The notes below the pieces were generated by a model, which saw nothing but the letters and a program-made list of their open reading frames with translations, did not search any database and had not been told where the DNA came from. 64,000 nt of DNA, from positions 744,001-808,000 of the forward strand of contig NC_088941.1 of NCBI RefSeq assembly GCF_033473495.1, given 5' to 3'. This document shows positions 10,761-19,923 of this stretch, one piece after another (positions within the stretch are counted from its first letter, which is position 1; the number at the start of each line of letters is the position of its first letter). This DNA comes from Cercospora beticola (taxonomy: Eukaryota > Ascomycota > Dothideomycetes > Mycosphaerellales > Mycosphaerellaceae). The position numbers were made by a program, and so were the translations under genes.

Positions 10761-13070
10761 TTAAAAACCACTCCTATGCACCAACGTCCCTCCTCTTCGA
10801 AACTGTATACTCTCCCGCCTCACTAGTACTTGCAGCGCTCGGTTCAAGCTCTGCTCGCTGTAGTTCTTCCTTTCCACGAATTCTCGCCGGAGATTTGCCA
10901 ACGAAGATGTGTAACCCACAGGTAATCTTCTTCGCAGCTCTTCCTCGACTTTGTGAACTTCCTCGACAAGTTCTCTGTTTCCGCCCAGTCCGAGAGCTGA
11001 TGTATCGCCACCTGCAGACATCACAGCGTCCATTGTCGATCCCAGGAAGAGCCGGATGGCCTCGTCAACGTGCTTCTCTGTTGCGATAGGCTGAAGTTCA
11101 ATCTTCGCCAGTGATTCCGTAATACGGACTAGAGATTCTAGTTGACGCACAGTAATGGGAATGGAACTTCGCTGGTTGGCGTCCTGCTCAGCTCTTGCCA
11201 CTTGTCTTCGAATCGACACAAAGTGTGAGGATAGCTTTTCTGCGGCTTCAGGGGAGAGTCGCGGAGCACATCGCGATTTGGCGTAGCTGATGTATCGCTT
11301 CATCTTCTCGACGGGGATCTCAGCATGCACTTGTTCTTGCACGCCTTGACCGCCCATATGGATGCCCATGACGTGCTTTGCGATTGTCTCGTCTCGGTTT
11401 CTGTCGTGATCGTCGCGAACGATGAAGATGAGATCGAAACGTGAGAGAATCGTTGTCTGGAAGTCGATATTCTCGCCAGGGGATTTGAGGTCGTCGTATC
11501 GCCCGAAAATGGGATTGGCTGCAGCGAGAACTGACGTTCGCGAGTTCAAGATCGTCGTGATGCCGGCTTTGGCGATCGAGATGGTCTGCTGTTCCATAGC
11601 TTCGTGAATGGCTACTCGATCTTCGTCGCGCATTTTGTCGAATTCGTCAATGCAAACCACGCCGCCATCCGCAAGAACCATGGCTCCGCCTTCCAGGTAG
11701 AATTCGCGCGTGTTGGTGTCGCGCTGGACAGAGGCTGTCAGACCTGCTGCCGATGAACCTTTGCCCGAAGTGTACACTGCGATTGGCGAGCACTTCTCCA
11801 CGAACTTGAGAAGTTGCGACTTTGCTGTACCTGGATCACCCAAGAGAAGCACATTGATGTCTCCTCTCAGTTTCATCCCGTCCGGCAAAATCTTCTTGCT
11901 GCCACCCATGAGCAGACATGTAATAGCCTTCTTGATATCGGCGTTGCCATAGATGGAGGGCGCAACGCAGTCTGCGAACAGATTGTATATGTCCGGTCGT
12001 CGCGACATCTCCAGGAACTCTTGCTCCTCCTCTTCGCTGAACTGAATGCCCATGCCTGTGGCTTGGTTCTGCGAGCCATCGGTCTGCAGACCCACAGCAC
12101 GAAGGTATGGGTTTCTGATTGCCACTGCTCCGCTGTTCTTGCTGTTCTTCTGACTGGCGTAGATGCTGAACACACCCATCACGACACATCTTGTTCCTGG
12201 CACCACTCGATTGGCGAGATAACGGTCAGCGCTGACCAGGATATGGCGAGGCAATTCACCAACAGGCACATCGTCCGGCGCCTCCTGCAGCTTCAATACT
12301 TGCTGATCAATGAATTGTGATTTCTCGTGCACGACAAAATATGGGTCTAGTGGGCATTTGTCGCCGCCGTCGTCTGGCGCCTTGATTCTTCCACACGTTC
12401 GCGGCAGTGTGATTCCCGAAAAGCCAGACGTGACTGGGATGTTGGTCTCGTGCTGGCAGTTTCGGCACTGAATGTGAACGGCGGTGGCTTTGGAGCTGAG
12501 TGTGCTGGCACCGATGACGATACCGGGTATTCGGACGAGATGTGATACGTTCGTCGCTGTGAGGCCTCGTATCGAAGTCTGCGAAACGGAGGAGTGAATC
12601 AGGAGTTGGTGCTCCGGGAGAGCTTTCGCGAGGTCGAGATCCTCCTTGCTGCGCGAGGGGTAGAGGATGCGTTGTGTGCAAGTCTTGAGCGCTGCTTCGA
12701 ACTGAATTATGTCAGCTAGGTGAATGCAGGCGGTCGAATGCTGCTGCGTACGATGGGTATGATCTCTCCAGGCTCGTTGTTCAGCCGATTCGCAAGCTCT
12801 TCGTTGAATGCGATCAGATGCGCGATGTCGATGTCGCAGTAGTATTGCTTGGACAATACATTCTCTCGTATTTGGTCACTGAGACATGTCAGCGCTCCTC
12901 TTGTGCCGTCCATATAGGACCACAGCATACCGGTAGATGTAGTTGCCGTCGAGGTGAAATTCTAGCACGAATGCGACGAGCTCTTTCTGAATCTGCTTGT
13001 TGGTGGAATCTCCGTTGACGCTCTGCTCCTCGCCGAAGAGACTGAGCGTATACACTGATTGCCGGTCCAT
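10761..13070 (-). CDS. MCM5: MCM5 subunit of the MCM2-7 replicative helicase
   Basis: Three exons, 13070-12931, 12878-12752 and 12701-10761, with introns of 52 and 50 nt; 735 aa, normal for the family. Splicing yields the conserved N-terminus (YIYRDQIREN, then EIIPIFEAALK). The zinc region has CRNC followed by two later Cys. The AAA+ core has Walker [10 protein letters not shown], Walker B CIDEFDKM, the sensor region and arginine finger SRFDLIF. A winged-helix region ends the protein. MCM5 closes the Mcm2/5 gate of the hexamer that unwinds DNA at origins and forks in the nucleus. An upstream frame on the same strand overlaps exon 1 and was not accepted as coding. Confidence 0.95.
12702..12751 (-). 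other. Intron 2 of MCM5
   Basis: 50 nt, donor GTACGC, acceptor ATTCAG, phase 0, joining PI to FEAALK as in other fungal MCM5 proteins. Confidence 0.85.
12879..12930 (-). other. Intron 1 of MCM5
   Basis: 52 nt, donor GTATGC, acceptor TCTCAG. It splits an Arg codon (CG|T) within the conserved YIYRDQ motif. Confidence 0.85.
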
Positions 13071-14532
13071 TGTGCGGTGTTTGTGCTGTGGGTTGTAGCA
13101 GAGATGCGCTTCGCCAGGCGCGGGACAGAAACCAATCTCGGCGCCAAACGAGAGAAGACGCGCTTTGGCGACAGGTTCGCGTCTGAGTGGCAGATGTCGT
13201 GGTTGGTCTTATACGCAAGATTATGCGGCCGCCTCCTCCGCATTGCGGGCATCGCCGTCGATGCCAGTGTTCGAGTAGGTGGGAGTGTATCGAATGAGAG
13301 TATTTGCTCGCTACCATGGCTTCGATGTCCTCTTCCGACGGCAAGTCAACTGTGGTAGTCCATGACCACGGCTTTAGCCTCTGAGGATCGCGCGTAAAGT
13401 GTTCGCATTGGCGGCCGGAACGTAATCCTGCGACCTTAGACTTCACTTTGCTACTTTCACATCACAATCCCTGCCTCCAACATCGAAAGCTTCCTCGCCG
13501 TCTTACGCCTCAGCCCAATTGAGCACACAACCACACACCTGCTCCGGCACCCGGATCGCCGGAATTTGGAGAGACTACAAGTCCGCAGCCCTGCCCGCGT
13601 CGTTGGTGCTACTGAAGAACATCAGCATCTATAACCATAAAACTATACGCGGAACCCACGGATATAAGCTCAACTTTGGACCGCGATATTCTTTTGGCTA
13701 ACTCCGCCAGATATCTAACGGACTGGATGCTCTCATTCACACTTCGAGCAGCCTCAGCCAATGACAGCCACGTGGAGAATGGGCTAGATTCGGTCGTCGG
13801 AATCGGTATGAAAGCCCATGAATCGATATATGGCCTGTCTCGCGTTCTTCATACGCAGTCAGACCGTCGTAACCGTCGTATCTGGACATTGGACAAAAAG
13901 TATCAAGTTCTTGGCGCTCCTCCCATGGCCGTCTATCCTGTCCCGTGTAGCTTGTTCCTTGCTGGATTTGCTACGACTTCCGGTGCCGTCTAAGAAGTAG
14001 GCAATACCTCAATGTCGAATGTAAGTACTGGTTCATCCGATGACTAACACTCGACACTGTGCGATTCGATTCCGTCTCAGCGCCCTGTCTCTCTCTAGTG
14101 CGACATTAGGCCATCGAGCCGTGTCGACGATGTTGCCAATTGAGAATGCTGCTCCATGATACTAGGCTCCTTGGGCTTACCCCTTGTGTCTGGCCGCAAA
14201 AACAATCAGACTCGGCCGGATACGATGTCTTGAATGCTTACAAGAAATGCTCCGCATGGTTGGCTAGACAAGAACGAAGTCGAAAATCTGATCCAACTGG
14301 ACGAAGTCTGTTCACCATGCGAATTCTCGTGTCGGGAGTGCACTGAGGAGATTGTACAGAAATAACACGGCTGAACAGGTTGTCGATGCCATCTTCCAGC
14401 TCTTCCGCTGACATGCGACCTGCATCGGGCACGGAGCGCGGTGTAGTGACTGTTCTCGCAAACACATAAAAGGCGAGAAGTGAGAGCAGATCAATCAAGA
14501 GCCCAGCCTCCATCATCTCAAGTTGCAACACA
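13071..14532. other. Gene-poor interval between MCM5 and a secreted-protein candidate
   Basis: About 1.5 kb. It contains the MCM5 promoter. A TATA-like CATAAAAG at about 14465 and a CT-rich leader lie just before the ATG at 14533, which supports a plus-strand promoter there. An antisense open frame over 14238-14627 has acceptable codons but no domain. Confidence 0.4.
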
Positions 14533-15142
14533 ATGCGTTTGCCATACCTTTCCGTTCTCAGCCTGGCCCTCCATTTCTCGACCTGGGCCTTTGCTATACC
14601 TGTCGAATCCGGTGTGCTGGGCGACACGAATCTGGACCCGAATAATTGAACGGATGAAGCTGTTCATACCGCTCTTGTGAAACGCAAGACTGCCAGTATG
14701 TTCACGATTGGAGTGTGTCGAGGCATACGCACTCGACCGCGAGGTGGAGTTTGGAAATTCGACCAAGGTGAGCGGAGCAAGTCCATCTCCTCCACTGAGT
14801 CACAAGCAGCTTTCCCATTGCTCGAACTATCGACTAACGTAAGCGATTATTGCAGCCTACTGCAGCCGCGTCGGCCAGACAGGCTCTGATCAAGCATACG
14901 TCGTGACCTGTGCAGCGAGCAACGACCAAGCCAACACGCGCGAGGTCGAGGGAAATTGTCCCGGTGACTCGAAATGCCTCCAACGCAACGGCGTGCACCA
15001 GTTCAACGAAGATGTCACAGACATCTTTTGCGTTGACAGAACTCAAGTTCGTGAATGGTTGATCAAAGTTGGAAATCAAGCCACATATACCATTCCACAT
15101 CTGACATCAGTGCGGATTCGCACTTTTGTCAGAAACAAGTGA
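14533..15142 (+). CDS. Candidate small secreted protein (effector-like), possibly broken
   Basis: The ATG starts a clear signal peptide (MRLPYLSVLSLALHFSTWAFA). The same frame meets TGA at 14647-14649. Either a 48-nt intron (14612-14659, GTGTGC...AAG) removes the stop in frame, or the gene carries a nonsense mutation. After it comes a Lys-Arg site (LVKR), as cut by Kex2, then a Cys-containing body. A good intron, 14768-14855 (GTGAGC, branch CTAAC, TGCAG), leads to the last exon. The model 14533-14611, 14660-14767, 14856-15142 gives 157 aa. Body cysteines include GVC, YCSR, VTC, GNC, SKC and IFC. The final 74 bp form an exact direct repeat with 15327-15400. No family is recognised. A longer alternative model is given under findings. 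Confidence 0.45.
15067..15140 (+). repeat. Exact 74-bp direct repeat, copy 1
   Basis: Identical over all 74 bases to 15327-15400, a spacing of exactly 260 bp. This copy is the 3' end of the secreted-protein candidate, and its last base begins the TGA stop. It contains the string CTGACATCAG, which can act as an acceptor, and GTGCGG, a weak donor. Confidence 0.95.
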
Positions 15143-15326
15143 TTTACAGTCTTGTGTGCTCTTCCTTAGCTAAAGGGTAAGGCGACACGGCAACCTGCAT
15201 AATATAGCAAACCAGGCACCCGTCAAAGATACGGCAAGCCAAAACAGCTACGCAGAACAGCCTCTAGTCGTTCGAAACCTGCTCGGGACAACACCTCCTG
15301 TCATGGCATACATGGCTTAGGGGGAG
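15141..15326. other. 186-bp spacer between the direct repeats
   Basis: No inverted termini, no coding frame and no similarity to other parts of the window that I could see. Together with either repeat copy it makes a 260-bp unit. Confidence 0.5.
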
Positions 15327-15400
15327 AGTTGGAAATCAAGCCACATATACCATTCCACATCTGACATCAGTGCGGATTCGCACTTTTGTCAGAAACAAGT
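15327..15400 (+). repeat. Exact 74-bp direct repeat, copy 2
   Basis: Second copy of 15067-15140. Here the frame that ends at once in copy 1 runs on for about 19 more codons before a stop, while a different frame stays open to 15637. Confidence 0.95.
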
Positions 15401-15761
15401 ATCAATTCGAAACACGGGCCGAAACCTATCACGGAGTGTTCTGCTGGCTTCAACAATAATGGGCAGCGTACAGGATCCGTGGAATTAGTCACTAATGTTC
15501 TAGACTCAACGCGGCACAACCTGATCTCTCCTGCGGACAATTACTTCCAGATCAGTGGCGTCAGGGTGGGCAAATCGGCTGCGAATGGAATCGTGGATTC
15601 TGGGCTCTTTGACTTGAGGGCTCATTCAGCTGTACAGGTGAGCTATCTTCCCCAGCTTCGTGCACGCAACGGATATGTCAATAATGAATTGTGCACAGGC
15701 ATGTGTGACTGGAAAAGTCGGGCAGATCTTGCGGGCCATTACAGGGCGGATATACGAGTGA
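15371..15761 (+). pseudogene. Downstream coding fragment of the secreted-protein locus
   Basis: An open frame on the same strand, 15371-15637, followed by a credible intron (15638-15698, GTGAGC...GCACAG, phase 0) and a last exon 15699-15761 ending TGA. The text reads like a beta-rich secreted domain (SVELVTNVLDS, YFQISGVRVGKS, GIVDSGLFDLR, ACVTGKVGQILRAIT). It has no start codon or signal peptide of its own. I infer that it is the 3' part of the gene starting at 14533, separated by the 260-bp duplication, and either dead or joined through an intron running from repeat copy 1 to copy 2. Confidence 0.4.
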
Positions 15762-16316
15762 GATCGAAAGTGCTTGGTGTAGACGATGGTTGTATTGGGA
15801 ATGGTGCTTGGAATGGCTTGCTTGATTGTATCCGGAGTTAGTGCTGCGAACTTTCCGCTGTATTCGAGTTTAGCGACCGATGTTGAGAAATTCATGGACA
15901 CGGATTCGCCCGAAAATACCCTCATCGCTACAGATGATGTCCAGATAGTGAGTGCGTGTCGCAGCTGATGATTGTGAGCTTGGTCGGTGACCTTACACTG
16001 TACTATGGAGAGACAACTTCTCAAATAGCGTTTGCAAGGTTTCGTCGCGTCGGCACCACCCGTCGGCGGAAGCGGCTCAAAAGGATCCGGCGCTATTGAC
16101 GAGCTACCCGAGTAACGTGGCAGCTGCGTCGTGATGGAGGTGTAACTCGGCCGCTACATTTCGTTATCAACGGCCAACAGTCTATGTAACATCACCACCC
16201 ATTCCGCCACCTGTACCATAGCCCTGCGTCTGTACATATAGCACCTCCTCCGACACCCCGCCAACCCTCATGCGGTCGATCACGAGCACCGGCTGGACTG
16301 CGTCTCCCTCTCGGCC
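15762..16316. other. Intergenic, VPS54 promoter side
   Basis: About 550 bp with no supported gene. The right part is the 5' flank of VPS54. Confidence 0.5.
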
Positions 16317-19300
16317 ATGTCGTCTGTCTTCTCGCCAGACAGTCCCAATGCCGGCTCCCCAAGCTCAGCGCGCTCTGCTTTCCCATTTCCTGCCCAGGAT
16401 GGATCACGACCGGCATCGAGTAGACTGCGAAGGGGGAGCTCTGTCAGCACTATGTCCGCGGGCTCCATAGGCGGCGCGCTAGATATTCAGAGTCGAAGGG
16501 GCAGCGCTGTTCGAGAAACGTCCCAAAATGCCATATCGACGTTGCTGCAACCGCCTATAGTGCGCACCGGTCTTCTTCCACATACAGCGGCCCAAGCAGC
16601 CGCGACGGGCTTCAAAGCACCCACGACGAAGGATATTCCTCCTGTAACGTTGACAAATGTGCCTCACGTGCCACCGGAGAACTTTCGTGAATATTTAAAT
16701 CGCATCGGGCCACTGTTCGAGAGCTTCCAGAGAGGAAGGGCAGAAGCAGAGCAGCCAGCATGGTTGAAGAAGGACAAGGATCTGGAGAAAGCGGAAGCAT
16801 TAGAGAGGAGGCTGAGCAGGCAAGATGGTTCGGCACCCCCCACACCCATCATCACGAGGCAGAGCTCTACCGGCGCACTGTCTCCCGTAGAATCACCAGG
16901 CCCTCCTCGAAGGAGGTCATCAGCACAGTTCAGGCGAAATCGCAACGAGCCCACACCCTTGTCTACGATACCGAACGTATATTTCGACGAAGACTTTCAC
17001 CTCGAAAATCCTAGGACATTCGATGTTGTTTCAGAGCGCTCAGAGATTGTGCGGCCTCCGCCAGGCTCGCAACCGACTCCTGCTGCGAATGGTGCCGCAC
17101 AACTGCCTCGAAAGACCCTCGCCAATAATGCTATTCTGCAGGAGAAGCTCAGTTGGTACATGGATACCGTCGAGGTGCATCTCATTAACAGCATTAGTAC
17201 GGCGAGTTCTGGTTTCTTCGCTGCTCTGGGCTCTTTGAAGGAGCTTCAGACGGAAGCAGAGCAAAGCGTAGCCAAGATTCAGGGATTGCGCGAGGATCTC
17301 AAGAAGTTGGATCAAGAGGTTGCGGTCTCTGGGCTGGAGGTCGCGGCAAAGCGGAGGCGGCGAGAGAACGTCCGAAAGCTGAGAAGAGCCACGGCTCAAG
17401 TGCAAGACGTGGTGGAGAACGTGAAGAGGGCAGATGAGCTGGTTGATCGTGGTGCATATGACGAGGCTGCAGATCAGATGGATCGTGTTGGAAGACTAGT
17501 ATGCGGACAACAGGAACCCGGGCAAGAGCAGCAGGAGCTCTTGGATCTGCGTCCGCTGAAAGCACTGCAGGGGCTGGACTCTGGTCTTCAAGAATTGCAA
17601 TTGCGGATAGGCACCGGTTTTGCACAGCGCTTCACGGCAATTTTGATCGACGATCTACGGCAGCATGTCCAGAAAGTGCCCAACAGCCATACTCTGAAAC
17701 GATGGTCGCGACAGCGAGGCATCCCACCCACGTACATGGAGACGGACGAGAAATTCCGCAAAGATCTCTTATCGGCGTTGACCGGGCTAGCGCGTGTCGG
17801 GCATACCGCACCAGCAAGTTCCAAGTACCGAGACGACGTTAACAAGGAGGTCAAAGCCATCATCCGAAGATTTATGCCCAGCAGCAGTGACGACGACGCA
17901 GACAGCATGGTTTCGACGTCCACTACAATGTCAAGAGGCGGAGGGAAGCGCAGTCAGCAGGAGAAGAGTCTTGTCCTTGCTCGTAACTTAAAAGCTCTGG
18001 ACCCCGAAGACGCAGAGAAGCTATTGATCAATGTATACACATCAATAGGGGAAGCGCTTCGAAGAGTATCAACTCAGACGAAAATTCTGCTGGACGTCAC
18101 AAGCAGCATGGACGCTCCGGAGGCCAAGTCTCCAATCTCACCTTCAGGCTCATCGCAACAGCCCATTCTGGACGGGAAGCTTGCCAATGGCACTGCGTCA
18201 GAGACTCCAGCCACGGTACAGGAACAGCTGTCACAAGCTCTCGATATGTCTAGTCTGCTGGGACAAGCCGTAGACACCGCCCAATCGCAAATCACAAGGG
18301 TCCTAAAAGTCCGTAATGAACAGACGATTCGGTTGCCTAAGGCCTTGTTCCTGCGATACTTCACGCTGAACCGGCTGTTCGCCGACGAATGTGAGGCTAT
18401 AAGTGGTAGGGGTGGTACTGCATTGAAAGGCATCATCAACGCGCAGATCTCTGGATTCGTCCAAGTGCTGGGGACTTCGGAGACTGAACGTATCGCTAAT
18501 GTACTGGACAGCGACAACTGGAATGCAGAGGACTTTAGTGATAAGCAGAGCGAGCTTCTGCAGCGGATACTTGCGTCCATGACTAAGGATCCTCCCGAGT
18601 GGCTGCAAAGCACAGCGACGATCTGGGAGGATTACGCTCCTGCTACAGCGCAGACTAATGGCATCAGTGCCGGTGAGTCTGCTTCTGGGACTACGGTGAA
18701 CGGCACAGCTGCCATTGCTGGAAAAGCTGCAACCGCAAAGCCAGCCTACATCGACGAAACACGCTTCATCCTCGTCTCCAGTGCGTCTTCGCTCCTGGAA
18801 AGCATCGACATCTTCCTCTCCCTCACCGCTGCTATCCCTAGCATGACACAGCAGATTGCGACGTCGCTTCTGGAAGTGCTTCGAACATTTAACTCGAGAA
18901 CGAACCAGCTTATCCTAGGTGCTGGTGCTACAAAAATCGCAGGCCTGAAGAACATCACCACCAAACATCTTGCGCTCGCATCTCAGGCTTTGAGCTTCGT
19001 AATTGCTCTCATACCATACATGCGTGAATGCGTGCGCCGGCATCTGCCTTCTGGTCAAGGCAGTATTTTGGCCGACTTCGACAAGACCAAGCGTCTGTAT
19101 CAAGAACATCAGTCAGGCATACACGACAAGTTGGTGGATATCATGGCTTCTCGATCTACATCACACGTCAAAGCCATGTCCAACATCGACTTCGATGCAA
19201 CTGCTCCTGAAGACAGACCAAATGCATATATGGAGACTCTGACCAAGGAGACTGCAACGCTGCATAGGGTGCTCTCGAGACATCTATCAGAGATCGACGT

Positions 19301-19649
19301 GAGTTTGATCATGCGACAGATCTTTACCGCGTACAAAGAGCAGTGGACAAAGGCCTTCGGTGACGTGGACGTCAGGACTTCGGCGGGTGGGAAGAGGCTT
19401 CTTCGAGATGCAGAAGCTCTCGAGGCACGACTTGGGAAGCTTGATGGCTTCGAAGCTATTGGAAAGGAACTCGTTGCTGTGGTAAAAGCTAAAGTCTCTG
19501 TTGAGTTCGATATGGAGGAGGAGGCGAAGAAAGAAAAGGAGGCAAAGAAGGTACCCGAAGTCTCTGAGATCAAGACAAATGGCGAAGCCAAGGCTGAAGA
19601 GAAGAAGGCAGAGAACGCCGATGTAGCTGTTGAGCAGGACAAGAAGTAG
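16317..19649 (+). CDS. VPS54: VPS54, GARP tethering complex subunit
   Basis: Single exon, 1110 aa. A Ser/Pro-rich disordered N-terminus (about 1-100) is followed by the NVPHVPPENFREYLNRIGPLFESFQRGRAE-type segment and the coiled-coil Vps54 N-domain (about 260-420, including a heptad-like stretch after HLINSISTASSGFF). The C-terminal Vps54 domain (about 810-1050) includes KLVDIMASRSTSHVKAMSNI and HRVLSRHLSEIDVSLIMRQI. The end is a Lys/Glu-rich tail. GARP tethers endosome-derived vesicles at the trans-Golgi. Fungal orthologues are near this length. The start is the first Met of the frame. Confidence 0.88.
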   Translation: MSSVFSPDSPNAGSPSSARSAFPFPAQDGSRPASSRLRRGSSVSTMSAGSIGGALDIQSRRGSAVRETSQNAISTLLQPPIVRTGLLPHTAAQAAATGFKAPTTKDIPPVTLTNVPHVPPENFREYLNRIGPLFESFQRGRAEAEQPAWLKKDKDLEKAEALERRLSRQDGSAPPTPIITRQSSTGALSPVESPGPPRRRSSAQFRRNRNEPTPLSTIPNVYFDEDFHLENPRTFDVVSERSEIVRPPPGSQPTPAANGAAQLPRKTLANNAILQEKLSWYMDTVEVHLINSISTASSGFFAALGSLKELQTEAEQSVAKIQGLREDLKKLDQEVAVSGLEVAAKRRRRENVRKLRRATAQVQDVVENVKRADELVDRGAYDEAADQMDRVGRLVCGQQEPGQEQQELLDLRPLKALQGLDSGLQELQLRIGTGFAQRFTAILIDDLRQHVQKVPNSHTLKRWSRQRGIPPTYMETDEKFRKDLLSALTGLARVGHTAPASSKYRDDVNKEVKAIIRRFMPSSSDDDADSMVSTSTTMSRGGGKRSQQEKSLVLARNLKALDPEDAEKLLINVYTSIGEALRRVSTQTKILLDVTSSMDAPEAKSPISPSGSSQQPILDGKLANGTASETPATVQEQLSQALDMSSLLGQAVDTAQSQITRVLKVRNEQTIRLPKALFLRYFTLNRLFADECEAISGRGGTALKGIINAQISGFVQVLGTSETERIANVLDSDNWNAEDFSDKQSELLQRILASMTKDPPEWLQSTATIWEDYAPATAQTNGISAGESASGTTVNGTAAIAGKAATAKPAYIDETRFILVSSASSLLESIDIFLSLTAAIPSMTQQIATSLLEVLRTFNSRTNQLILGAGATKIAGLKNITTKHLALASQALSFVIALIPYMRECVRRHLPSGQGSILADFDKTKRLYQEHQSGIHDKLVDIMASRSTSHVKAMSNIDFDATAPEDRPNAYMETLTKETATLHRVLSRHLSEIDVSLIMRQIFTAYKEQWTKAFGDVDVRTSAGGKRLLRDAEALEARLGKLDGFEAIGKELVAVVKAKVSVEFDMEEEAKKEKEAKKVPEVSEIKTNGEAKAEEKKAENADVAVEQDKK

Positions 19650-19923
19650 TACTTTCTAAGACTCGATAGTAGAAGACAATGCAGAAGTGTGCCACTGTGG
19701 GTTCCTCTGGGATCATTTCACCTCCAGTTCGACGATCGGAGCATAGCAGCTGTCGATTTGCACCACAACACAATGACCACCATGAGTCCCAGCAATACCG
19801 GAGAGCGAGAATCTGAAGACACTGAAAATATGAAGAAGTTCAAACAATTACTTTTGACTACGTTGCGATGCACGAACACTCTCATCTCCCAAACAATGCG
19901 GAACAATCAAACAAGAAAGGGCC
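19650..19923. other. Convergent 3' intergenic region
   Basis: About 270 bp between the VPS54 stop and the stop of the minus-strand flavoprotein gene. No gene is seen. Confidence 0.6.

Noticed and set aside
12889..13446. 185-codon minus-strand frame overlapping MCM5 exon 1 and extending upstream
   Set aside because: It overlaps confirmed MCM5 coding sequence in another frame, has a CPQCGGGG string but no domain, and turns Arg/Ser-rich as expected of an out-of-frame shadow.
14238..14627. 129-codon minus-strand frame antisense to the secreted-protein candidate
   Set aside because: Codons are acceptable, but there is no domain, and the plus strand offers a clear signal peptide, TATA-like element and splice sites at the same place.
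15141..15326. MITE or other transposon insertion between the 74-bp repeats
   Set aside because: No terminal inverted repeats, and 74 bp is far too long for a target-site duplication.
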